From NCBI GenBank assembly GCA_963626285.1, contig CAVFWQ010000019.1, forward strand, positions 1-24,190: 24,190 nt of DNA. Reading direction: 5' to 3'. Both the position numbers and the translations under genes were made by a program. Below, piece by piece: positions 6,484 through 14,063 of the stretch (its first letter is position 1; the number at the start of each line of letters is the position of its first letter). The DNA is from CAVDRM01 sp963626285. Lineage in GTDB: Bacteria > Bacillota > Clostridia > Christensenellales > Aristaeellaceae. The notes beneath the pieces are model-generated. The model was not told where the DNA came from. It worked only from the letters and a program-made list of their open reading frames with translations, and did no database searches.

Positions 6484-7179
6484 ATGCTGAAGAAAAAGCT
6501 GATTTTGATCGCGGACGACGAGCAGGGCATCCATGAAAGTCTCCGCATTTATCTGACGAGAGAGGGCTATGAGGTCTACTCCGTGTTCCGCGGCGACGAT
6601 GTCATGGAGGCGTTTAACCAGATGCGCCCCGATCTGGTCATTCTGGACATTATGATGCCGGGGCGCTCCGGCACGGCGGTCTGCGCGGATATCCGCGCCG
6701 TCAGCATGACCCCCATCATCATGCTGACCGCCAAGGGCGAGGAGGTCGATAAGCTGCTGGGCTTCGCGCTGGGCGCGGACGACTACATCGTCAAGCCATT
6801 CAGCCCGCGGGAAATCGTATCGCGCATTGCCGTTATCTTCCGCCGCATGAATCAGATGGAGACCTCCCCGGAATCCGGCGCGCTGGTGCTGGGCAATACC
6901 CGCATCGATTTAAAGTGCTATGAGGTCTATGTGAACAACGAGCGGGTGTTCCTGTCGCCCAAGGAAGTGGAGATACTGCATCTGATGGCGAGCCACCCGC
7001 GGCAGGTGTTTACCCGCGAGCAGCTTTTAGACAATATCTGGGGCTTTGACTTTGACGGCGACCCGCGTGTGGTGGATACATCCATCAAGCGCATCCGCAA
7101 AAAGCTGCCAGAGGATACCAGCGTGGTGCTGCGGTCCGTCTACGGCGTAGGCTATAAGGCGGAGATCACGGATGCTTAA
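6484..7179 (+). CDS. OmpR/PhoB-family response regulator
   Basis: A 231-residue two-domain regulator. The receiver domain (about 6-120) has acidic residues D11/D12, the phosphoacceptor D55 (LVILDIMMPG), T82 (MLTA) and K104 (VKPF), so the phosphorylation site is intact. A winged-helix DNA-binding domain (about 130-228) carries the LSPKEVEILHLMASHP and VVDTSIKRIRKKL segments and ends GVGYK. The stop overlaps the start of the kinase gene by 8 nt, marking a co-translated two-component pair. The stimulus and targets cannot be read from the sequence. The divergent promoter region with tandem GTCA repeats suggests possible autoregulation. Confidence 0.96.
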   Translation: MLKKKLILIADDEQGIHESLRIYLTREGYEVYSVFRGDDVMEAFNQMRPDLVILDIMMPGRSGTAVCADIRAVSMTPIIMLTAKGEEVDKLLGFALGADDYIVKPFSPREIVSRIAVIFRRMNQMETSPESGALVLGNTRIDLKCYEVYVNNERVFLSPKEVEILHLMASHPRQVFTREQLLDNIWGFDFDGDPRVVDTSIKRIRKKLPEDTSVVLRSVYGVGYKAEITDA

Positions 7180-8899
7180 GGCCGGTCTTGCGTCCTACCT
7201 GACGCGCTTCGTGGCCATCACCGCGGTCATCGTGCTGCTTTCGGCGATGGGCATGTTTGCTTTGTCCAATTATCTATCCAATTCCGTTTTCAGCGTGTCC
7301 AACCGCTCGGAGCTGGAAAAGGCCATTGCGCAGGCAGACCGGCAGCTTGCACGCTATAACGCGGGCGAAATCAAGCGCTCGGAGCTGAAGGAAATCGTCA
7401 ACCCCGCCATCAATTCCGGCGATATTTTTATGATGCTCCTGACGCCGGATACCCGCGTGGCGGCGTATACGGAAAGCGCCGTGGCGTATTTCAGCAGCAC
7501 CAAGCTCGTTCGCTATTGCCAGCAGCTCGACATGGGCAGAACCCTCTATTCTTCCGACTGGGAGACGGGCGGGCTGGCGCTTTTGATGGGGCAAAAGACG
7601 GACAACGGCTATGTCTTTGCGGGCAAGCCCATGCGGACGTTCCTGAACGCGGCCAGCTCGTTCAGAATCAGCCTGATCACATGGTTTCTGCCGATGCTTT
7701 TGCTTTTGTTCCTTGTCGGCGGCTTTACGATGCACATCTTTGCGCGTCCCGTCAACGTGCTGACGGAGGCGGCGGCGAAGGTGGCGGCGGGGGAAATCGT
7801 CGATTTGGACGAGGAGCTTCCGGGCGAAATCGGCGATGTGGCGCGGGCGTTCAACAGGATGTCCGAGCGCATCGCGCATACCATCGGCGAGCTGAACCGG
7901 GAAAAGGAGACCATGCGCATGATTTTGGAATCCCTGAACGAGGGTATTCTGGCGCTGGACTTTGACGGGAAGACCCTGCTTGAAAATTCCGCGGCCGTGC
8001 AGCTTTTGGGCGAAACGGGCACTCAGGCGCATGAGCGGGTCATGGCCGCGCTGAAGGAGAGCCTGAAGGACGGCAGGAACGGCGAGGGACGCGTCGAGCG
8101 CGGCGATGCCGTTTTGCAGTATTTTATCACGCACCTGCCGTCCGACCAAAAAAGAAAAGGCGTGATTGCCCTGGTGCGCGATGTGACGGAGCAGGAGAGG
8201 CTTGAGCGGACGCGGCATGACTATGTCGCCAATATTTCCCATGAGCTGCGCACGCCTTTGGCCAATATGCGCGGGCTGGCCGAGGGACTTCGGGACGGAC
8301 TGGTCACGGATGCGGACGACAGGATGCGCTATTACGGCATCATCGTGGACGAGGTCAAGCGCCTGTCCCGCCTGGTCAACGACCTGCTGGAGCTGTCCGG
8401 GCTTCAGTCCAATCCCAAGGCGTTTGAGATGGAAAAGGCCGAGCCGACGGAAATCATGTGGGAATTGTACGACCTGAACAAAAAGCCGTTTTCGGACAAA
8501 CATCAGACGCTTGTGCTGGAGGTGCCGCAGGACGACCTGCCGGTCATCATCACCAATGAGGACCGCTTGTCCGAGGTGCTGACCATCTTCCTTGACAATG
8601 CCCGCAAGTACACGAACGAGGGCGGCACGATCGTGCTGGGCGCAGAGCCGAACGTGCAGGACGGGCTGGTGACGGGCGTCCGCTTCTATGTGCGCGATAA
8701 CGGCATCGGCATGGATGAGGAAACGCAGAAGCATGTTTTTGAGCGCTTCCATCAGGCGGATAAGAGCCATTCGCAGAAGGGGAGCGGTCTCGGCCTGTCC
8801 ATCGCCAGAGAAATCCTGCTGAAAATGGGTGTCGGCATCACGTTGAAAAGCGAGCTTGGCAAGGGCAGCGAGTTTTCGTTTATTCTGCCGGTTCCATAA
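7172..8899 (+). CDS. Membrane sensor histidine kinase (HAMP-PAS-HisKA-HATPase)
   Basis: A 575-residue kinase, partner of the preceding regulator. A first membrane helix (about 10-32) and a second (about 168-192) bracket an extracellular sensor region of roughly 135 residues with no recognised fold. A HAMP linker (from RPVNVLTEAAAKVAAGE) and a PAS-like domain (LESLNEGILALDFDG) follow. The dimerisation/phosphoacceptor helix has ISHELRTPLANMRG with H357. The ATPase domain has N-box LDNARKYTNEGG, G1 DNGIGMDE, F-box HVFERFHQ and G2 GSGLGLSIA. The architecture resembles the PhoR/ResE/WalK group. The ATG overlaps the regulator stop by 8 nt. No clear terminator follows. Confidence 0.95.
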   Translation: MLKAGLASYLTRFVAITAVIVLLSAMGMFALSNYLSNSVFSVSNRSELEKAIAQADRQLARYNAGEIKRSELKEIVNPAINSGDIFMMLLTPDTRVAAYTESAVAYFSSTKLVRYCQQLDMGRTLYSSDWETGGLALLMGQKTDNGYVFAGKPMRTFLNAASSFRISLITWFLPMLLLLFLVGGFTMHIFARPVNVLTEAAAKVAAGEIVDLDEELPGEIGDVARAFNRMSERIAHTIGELNREKETMRMILESLNEGILALDFDGKTLLENSAAVQLLGETGTQAHERVMAALKESLKDGRNGEGRVERGDAVLQYFITHLPSDQKRKGVIALVRDVTEQERLERTRHDYVANISHELRTPLANMRGLAEGLRDGLVTDADDRMRYYGIIVDEVKRLSRLVNDLLELSGLQSNPKAFEMEKAEPTEIMWELYDLNKKPFSDKHQTLVLEVPQDDLPVIITNEDRLSEVLTIFLDNARKYTNEGGTIVLGAEPNVQDGLVTGVRFYVRDNGIGMDEETQKHVFERFHQADKSHSQKGSGLGLSIAREILLKMGVGITLKSELGKGSEFSFILPVP

Positions 8900-8955
8900 A
8901 ACAGGCTACCTTTTTGATGCGCAAAGCTCCGGGGCTGTTCAAGCGGCCTCGGATG

Positions 8956-8964
8956 TGTTATAAT
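8956..8964 (+). promoter_or_regulatory. Extended -10 promoter for the YesL-like gene
   Basis: TGT followed by TATAAT (8959-8964) forms a TGnTATAAT extended -10. The upstream -35 region (near 8936-8941, TGTTCA) is poor, as is usual for extended -10 promoters. It lies 35 nt before the ATG at 9000. The rest of 8900-8999 holds nothing else I can support. Confidence 0.55.
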
Positions 8965-8999
8965 ATCGATTGGATTTTTGTTTGCGGGAGGAAACGGGT

Positions 9000-10064
9000 A
9001 TGTTCGGCCGAATGATGAACAGCTTTTACTACGGAAAAAGCGGGAAGGGCGATTTCAGGCGGGAGGACCTGCCGAAAAACCGCTGGCAGCTGTTTTTTGA
9101 AATGCTCAGGGTGCGTCTGGCGGCGCTGTTCCGTCTGAATCTGATGACGGTGGTCGCCTTTCTGCCGCTGATTTTCGTGGTCGGCAATGCCGCGATGACC
9201 TTTTTAAGCGGTCTGAGCGGGTGCTTGGAGTACAGCAATCTGCTGGCATCGGGCGGCGACATGAGCGCCGTCACCGAGGCGGAGCTTACCCTGTATGCCA
9301 ACTATGTGTCGGACGGGGTCATGAACACCGCGGCGTTTGCAAGCGACCTGTTCAAGGCCATCTCCATGCAGTCCCTCATCTGGCTGATTCCCTGCATCCT
9401 GATTACCGGCCCCGTGCAGGCGGGCATGGCGTATGTCACCCGCAACTGGGCGCGTGACGAGCACGCCTTTATCTGGGCGGATTTTAAGGACGCGGTCAAG
9501 GAAAACTGGAAGCAGGCGCTGGGCGTTTCCGCCATCACGTCCGTCGTTCCCATCATTTTGTATGTCTGCTGGATGTTCTACGGGCAGATGGCGGAGCAGA
9601 ATGCGTTCTTCTATGTGCCGCAGATTTTGACGATATCGCTGGGCGTTATCTGGATGCTGGGTCTGACGTTCATGTACCCCATCATCGTCAGCTATAAGAT
9701 GACGTTTAAGGACGTCGTGAAAAACAGCATCCTGTTGGCCATTGCGCGGCTTCCGCAGACCATCGGCATCCGTCTCCTCACTGCCCTTCTGCTGGCGCTG
9801 TGCCTGTTCCTCTTCGTCTTTACGGGCGCGGGTATGTATGCGCTGCTCGTGCTGGGCGCGTATTATATCTTCCTCGGCTTCGCCATGACGCGCTTTATCC
9901 AGGCCTCCTTCACCAATGCCGTCTTTGATAAGTACATCAATGCGCACATCGAGGGCGCGAAGGTGAACAGGGGACTTGCGCAGGACGATGACGACGAGGA
10001 TGCGGACGAGGAGACCGAAAACAAAGAGGAAAACGGCGAAAATTCTTCGCCCTCCGCGCAGTGA
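9000..10064 (+). CDS. Polytopic membrane protein, DUF624/YesL-like
   Basis: A 354-residue protein with about five or six hydrophobic helices (for example FRLNLMTVVAFLPLIFVVGNAA, LIWLIPCILITGPVQAGMAYV, GVSAITSVVPIILYVCW, ILTISLGVIWMLGLTFMYPII, LLTALLLALCLFLFVF). It has a basic, aromatic N-terminus (MFGRMMNSFYYGKSGKGDF) and a strongly acidic C-terminal tail of about 30 residues. The pattern fits the DUF624/YesL-like membrane proteins common in Clostridia, whose biochemical role is unknown. The ATG at 9000 is chosen because GGGAGG (8986-8991) lies 8 nt ahead; the frame could extend back to 8970. The next gene starts 3 nt after the stop. The family call is moderately sure; membrane location is firm. 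Confidence 0.75.
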   Translation: MFGRMMNSFYYGKSGKGDFRREDLPKNRWQLFFEMLRVRLAALFRLNLMTVVAFLPLIFVVGNAAMTFLSGLSGCLEYSNLLASGGDMSAVTEAELTLYANYVSDGVMNTAAFASDLFKAISMQSLIWLIPCILITGPVQAGMAYVTRNWARDEHAFIWADFKDAVKENWKQALGVSAITSVVPIILYVCWMFYGQMAEQNAFFYVPQILTISLGVIWMLGLTFMYPIIVSYKMTFKDVVKNSILLAIARLPQTIGIRLLTALLLALCLFLFVFTGAGMYALLVLGAYYIFLGFAMTRFIQASFTNAVFDKYINAHIEGAKVNRGLAQDDDDEDADEETENKEENGENSSPSAQ

Positions 10065-10067
10065 TCC

Positions 10068-10817
10068 ATGTATACTGATTTTGCGGCCGTTTATGACCTG
10101 CTGATGCGCGATGTATGCTATGAAAAATGGGCGGCGCATTATGCCGAGCTGCTGAAAAAATACGGCGCGGAGCGGAAAAAATGCGTGGAGTGCGCCTGCG
10201 GGACGGGGGCGCTGACCGTGCCGCTCGGCAAGCAGGGCTTTCAAATGACGGGCGTTGATCTGAGCGGCGAGATGCTGGAAAGGGCCATGAAGCGAGCGCG
10301 GGAGGCGGGGCAGAACATCCCGTTCATTCGGCAGGATATGTGCAGATTAGCACTTCCCTCCCGCACGGACGCGGTTTTATGCACCTGCGACGGGGTGAAT
10401 TATCTGACCGCGAAGCCCCGCGTATCGGCTTTTTTCAGGGCGGCCTATGCCGCGCTTCGGCCGGGCGGGGTGCTGATTTTCGATGTTTCGACACCCTATA
10501 AGCTGGGGCATACGCTCGGAAACGGCACAAGAACGTTTGCGGGCAGCGATTACGCCTATATCTGGAACACGGCGTTCAGCGAAAAAACCAGGCTTTGCCG
10601 CATGGCGCTGACGATTTTTACAAAGACGGACGACGGCCTGTACAGGCGCACCGAGGAGGAGCAGACCCAGCGTGCGCACGGCAGGGAAGAGCTGGCGGAG
10701 GCGCTGACCGACGCCGGCTTTGAGCGCATCCGCTTTTTCGGCGGATATGCCATGCGCTCTGCCTGCGAGACAGACGCCCGCTGGCACGTCGCCGCCGTTC
10801 GGCCGAAGGAGAGATGA
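10068..10817 (+). CDS. Class I SAM-dependent methyltransferase
   Basis: A 249-residue methyltransferase. Motif I is VECACGTGALT (residues 40-50, a variant of the GCGTG loop), with the acidic residue of motif II in MTGVDLSGEMLERA. Later segments include DAVLCTCDGVNYL and the ALRPGGVLIFDV strand typical of class I Rossmann methyltransferases. The substrate is unknown; the closest general class is the ubiE/BioC-like small-molecule group. The ATG follows the previous stop by 3 nt with no ribosome binding site of its own, so translation is probably coupled to the membrane protein. The hslO gene follows within a few bases. Confidence 0.88.
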   Translation: MYTDFAAVYDLLMRDVCYEKWAAHYAELLKKYGAERKKCVECACGTGALTVPLGKQGFQMTGVDLSGEMLERAMKRAREAGQNIPFIRQDMCRLALPSRTDAVLCTCDGVNYLTAKPRVSAFFRAAYAALRPGGVLIFDVSTPYKLGHTLGNGTRTFAGSDYAYIWNTAFSEKTRLCRMALTIFTKTDDGLYRRTEEEQTQRAHGREELAEALTDAGFERIRFFGGYAMRSACETDARWHVAAVRPKER

Positions 10818-10823
10818 TTTTTG

Positions 10824-11717
10824 ATGGATGAAGCATACAAAATGCCGGCAGATGAAATGCTGCATATGACGCTGATGGACGGGCAGGCGCGGGTGCTGCT
10901 GTGCCGCACAACCGCGCTTTCGCAGGCGGCAGCCGACATTCATCAGCCCTCGGACACGGCCTGCGCCGCGCTGTCGAGGCTGATGAGCGCCGCGCTCATG
11001 CTGAGCGTGATGATGAAGGGCGACAAGGATTCCGTCACCGTCACGGTGGCGGGAAACGGCCCTATCGGGAAAATGACGGCCGTGGCGCACGGAACGCACG
11101 TCAAGGTGACGGCGGACAATCCGCAGGCCGATGTCCCCAAGCGGGCGGACGGTCACCTGGACGTGGGCGCGCTGGTCGGGCATCAGGGAAGGCTCACGGT
11201 CATCAAGGATTTGGGGCTGAAGGAGCCGTATATCGGGCAGGTCAATCTTATCTCCGGTGAATTGGGGGAGGACTTTGCGCAGTATTTTACCGCCTCGGAG
11301 CAAACGCCGTCCCTCGTGGCACTGGGCGCACGGGTGAACGGCGGGCTTCTTTTGTCCACGGGCGGGCTGCTCATTCAGGCGATGCCCGGCTGCAGCGAGG
11401 AGCTGCTCAATCAGCTGGACGTGCGCAGCATGCTCTTTGCCGACATCAGCCGGGAATTGGCCGAAAACGACTTGGAGGAGCTGGCCGAGGGATGGTTTGA
11501 CGGGCTGGATTTGAAGGTCATTCAAAAGCAGCCGCTGGCCTATGTCTGCGACTGCTCCCGCGAAAAAATGGCGCGGGCGCTGGTGCTGCTGGGGCGGGAC
11601 GAGCTGAAGGACATCATCGAGCATGACCATCACACGGCGCTGACCTGCCGCTTCTGCCGCACTTCGCAGATTTTTTCGGAAGAGGAGCTGCGCCGCCTGC
11701 TGGAGGAAGCAAAATAA
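10824..11717 (+). CDS. hslO: Hsp33, redox-regulated holdase chaperone
   Basis: A 297-residue Hsp33. In this family oxidation and unfolding release zinc from four C-terminal cysteines and activate a dimeric holdase that protects proteins under oxidative or bleach stress. The N-terminal domain contains VTVAGNGPIGKMTAVA and the DVGALVG segment. The redox switch is intact: CDC, a 30-residue linker and CRFC, within the usual CXC-X27-32-CXXC range. A TTG at 10821 is an alternative start, 9 nt after GGAG (10808-10811); the ATG at 10824 is used here. It lies just after the methyltransferase gene and probably shares its transcript. Confidence 0.95.
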   Translation: MDEAYKMPADEMLHMTLMDGQARVLLCRTTALSQAAADIHQPSDTACAALSRLMSAALMLSVMMKGDKDSVTVTVAGNGPIGKMTAVAHGTHVKVTADNPQADVPKRADGHLDVGALVGHQGRLTVIKDLGLKEPYIGQVNLISGELGEDFAQYFTASEQTPSLVALGARVNGGLLLSTGGLLIQAMPGCSEELLNQLDVRSMLFADISRELAENDLEELAEGWFDGLDLKVIQKQPLAYVCDCSREKMARALVLLGRDELKDIIEHDHHTALTCRFCRTSQIFSEEELRRLLEEAK

Positions 11718-11770
11718 ACGCCGCGCGTCATGTGTGCGGTGATGTCCTGCGGAAAATCGATGCCGGAATG

Positions 11771-11793
11771 AAAGCCTGCTTTTGCCGGCTTTT
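11771..11793 (+). terminator. Weak candidate terminator / leader hairpin between hslO and the TPR gene
   Basis: AAAGCC (11771-11776) pairs with GGCTTT (11787-11792), with two further inner base pairs past one mismatch. Only four T residues follow. It sits 23 nt before the TPR gene start, so it may be a weak terminator for the hslO unit or a leader hairpin. Confidence 0.25.
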
Positions 11794-11815
11794 ATCCGAA
11801 TTGACGGAGGTACGG

Positions 11816-13150
11816 ATGAGCGATGAGCATAAGGTGGTGCCGTTCGAGCGGCCTGCCGCCTATTGGGTGTCCAAGGCGCGGAAATGCAGGGGCAGAACGC
11901 GCCTGACGGATGCTGCGCCGCTGCTTCGTCAGGCGTATCGTCAATCCGGCGAGGATGATGTCGCCATGGAACTGGTGGGCACATACTGCGAGATGGAATG
12001 CCATTCCGCCGCGCATCGGGTGATTGCGCAGGTGCTGGAAAAAAATCCGCGCTGCGCGGAGGCGTATTATATGCTGGGGCTGTCCGCCCTGTCGCAGCAG
12101 CAGGAGGCGCTGGCCGAGGACGCCTTGGCGACCGCCCTGATGATTGGCAGGGACAGCGCCTTTGCCGATGATGCGCAGGACATACTGAGCAGCTACGCAT
12201 GGCACGATGAGCCGCATCCGCCGCGCGGCGCACGGGCGGAAACGCTGTATGCGCAGGCGCTTCGATATTTGAACGCGGGCAATACGGAAAAGGCGGCGGA
12301 ATATCTGCGCAAATCGCTCTGCCGGGGCTTTACGCCGCGGGCAAGCGCCCTGCTCGGCGAGATTTTTCTCCGCGTCCGCGGCTATGCCGCCGCGACCGCC
12401 CTGCTTCTGCGCGCGCTGATGGCTGACCGCATGAACATTCCCTATGCGCTGCTGCTGAGCGAGGCGTTTTTCGGCATGAATATGCAGGACATGGCGCAAA
12501 AGGTGCTGTCGTCCGCTGCCCCGCTTTGCCAAACCCACAGGGAGCTTGCCCTGCTCGCTGAGGTCTGCGTCAGGCTCGGCCGTCCCCAAATCGCTTCGGA
12601 GCGGTTGGAGCAGGCGCTGAGAACAGCCCCGCAGAGCAACGACCTTTTGTTTATTTTAGCCGCCCTTCGCAGCGCAACGGGCGATTCGACGGGTGCCAAA
12701 AGCCTCCTGCACACCATTTTGATGCGCGACCCGGAGGACGCGGATGCCATCAGCGCCCTGAAAATGATAAAATTCCGCCCCGTGCCGTTCAACCGCACCG
12801 GCGTGGATGAGGAACTGGCCGCCCTGTGCGCCCGTAAGCCCGTTCGGGGAGATGCGGCGCTCAGGCATCTTCTGCACGGGCTGACCGTTTCGCTGAACGG
12901 CGACTTGTCCTATGCGACGATTGAGACGCTGGTGGGCTATGCGTGGCGGCGGATGAACCCGATTCAGAAAATGCATTGCGACATGAGCAGACAGCACCTC
13001 TGGCCGCGGGCGTTTTATCAGTACCTTTGCGAAAAGGCGGGACTGAAAAGGCGCCGTCCGGCGCTGTATCGGGGGAAAGGGTACGGGCGGCGCGTCCGAA
13101 GGATGCTTCGGTTTATCAAATCCAAGGAGGCATGGAGTGAAATCCGATGA
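11816..13150 (+). CDS. Tetratricopeptide-repeat protein of unknown function
   Basis: A 444-residue soluble protein built mostly of helical pairs with TPR spacing. Examples are AEAYYMLGLSALSQQQEALAEDALATAL, ALRYLNAGNTEKAAEYLRKSL and RELALLAEVCVRLGRPQIASERLEQAL. A final segment of about 130 residues after KMIKFRPVPF is not TPR-like and ends in a basic stretch rich in Arg and Lys. There is no signal peptide or membrane helix, so it is probably a cytoplasmic scaffold. The ATG at 11816 has GGAGG (11806-11810) 5 nt ahead; an in-frame extension to 11732 lacks such a site. The stop overlaps the next start as ATGA, so the two products are likely made in fixed ratio. I do not recognise a specific family. 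Confidence 0.85.
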   Translation: MSDEHKVVPFERPAAYWVSKARKCRGRTRLTDAAPLLRQAYRQSGEDDVAMELVGTYCEMECHSAAHRVIAQVLEKNPRCAEAYYMLGLSALSQQQEALAEDALATALMIGRDSAFADDAQDILSSYAWHDEPHPPRGARAETLYAQALRYLNAGNTEKAAEYLRKSLCRGFTPRASALLGEIFLRVRGYAAATALLLRALMADRMNIPYALLLSEAFFGMNMQDMAQKVLSSAAPLCQTHRELALLAEVCVRLGRPQIASERLEQALRTAPQSNDLLFILAALRSATGDSTGAKSLLHTILMRDPEDADAISALKMIKFRPVPFNRTGVDEELAALCARKPVRGDAALRHLLHGLTVSLNGDLSYATIETLVGYAWRRMNPIQKMHCDMSRQHLWPRAFYQYLCEKAGLKRRRPALYRGKGYGRRVRRMLRFIKSKEAWSEIR

Positions 13151-14052
13151 AGTGCATTGATTTTGACAAGAAATTTCAGTATTATGTCACCGAATGGGTG
13201 AAAAAGCACGCGAAGGAATTTAAGAATTACGACGAGATGGAAGACCGTATGCCGGAGGTCTACGAGGAGTTTTTGGACCTTCCGGCGGACTGGCTGGCGG
13301 GCGTAAAGCCCGGCGAATACTTTGAGCGCTTTGACAATGCCAAGCAATTGGTCGATTGGATGGAGGACTACGAGAAGCAGCGCGTGCCTGTTCCGGATAT
13401 GCTGCTGAACCGCATCAGCGCACTGGGCAAGGCGTCCGAAGCGCCGCTGATGAATCTCCTCAGCAAGGAGCGCACGCCGCACGCGGTCAGGATGAGCGCG
13501 GTCACGCTGCTGCGCGAAATCGAGAGCGAAGCGCCGATCGACCTGTATTTGCATTGGATAAGCAGCTGGCAGGGCGAGGACGAGCTGTGTGAGAACGCGC
13601 TGGAAAGCCTCCAGTCCCTGGGCGCTTCGGCGGCTGACTCAATGCGGGCGGCTCTGGCCAAAAGCACCCGCGAGGGGCAGATAAGCCTTTTGACCGTCCT
13701 GTGCGACCATCAGAAGGATGAGGAGCTGACCGACCTTGCGCTTTCCCTGCTGGAGACGGAGGAAAACGCGCGCGCCGTTTTGTCTGACGTGCTGGCGCGG
13801 CTCGGCAATGACAAGGCGCTGCCTGCGCTGATTCGCTTGGCCGGCAGCGAGGAGACACCGTATCTGGATTATATTGAGCTGCGCAACGCCATCGAAGCGC
13901 TGGGCGGCGAAGCGCCGGAGCGGGAATTCGACGCGGACGACCCGGATTATCAGGCGATGCGCAGCATGGAGGAGCATATGCTGCATCACGGGCATGAGCA
14001 CGGGGAAGACGCCTGCGGGCATGACGGCTGTAACTGCCGCCATCACCATTGA
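13147..14052 (+). CDS. HEAT-like repeat protein with His/Cys-rich C-terminal tail
   Basis: A 301-residue protein of unknown function. The first 90 or so residues form a distinct N-terminal region (MKCIDFDKKFQYYVTEWVKK, a WLAGVKPGEYFERF segment). From about 90 to 255 the sequence runs in helical pairs resembling HEAT/PBS-lyase repeats (LGKASEAPLMNLL, AVRMSAVTLLREIESE, LARLGNDKALPALIRLAGSEE). The last 28 residues hold nine histidines and three cysteines (LHHGHEHGEDACGHDGC, then a CRHHH end), a likely metal-binding tail like those of SlyD, HypB or UreE; metal binding is inferred. GGAG (13134-13137) lies 9 nt ahead of the ATG. Its start overlaps the TPR gene and its stop overlaps the ribosome binding site of the next gene. 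Confidence 0.85.
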   Translation: MKCIDFDKKFQYYVTEWVKKHAKEFKNYDEMEDRMPEVYEEFLDLPADWLAGVKPGEYFERFDNAKQLVDWMEDYEKQRVPVPDMLLNRISALGKASEAPLMNLLSKERTPHAVRMSAVTLLREIESEAPIDLYLHWISSWQGEDELCENALESLQSLGASAADSMRAALAKSTREGQISLLTVLCDHQKDEELTDLALSLLETEENARAVLSDVLARLGNDKALPALIRLAGSEETPYLDYIELRNAIEALGGEAPEREFDADDPDYQAMRSMEEHMLHHGHEHGEDACGHDGCNCRHHH

Positions 14053-14063
14053 GGAAATAGACT

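Noticed and set aside
7274..8770. A 498-codon open frame antisense to the sensor kinase
   Set aside because: The kinase has an intact set of catalytic boxes on the other strand, and the antisense product has no family features.
11732..11815. 28-residue N-terminal extension of the TPR protein
   Set aside because: It has no ribosome binding site, while GGAGG is well placed for the ATG at 11816.
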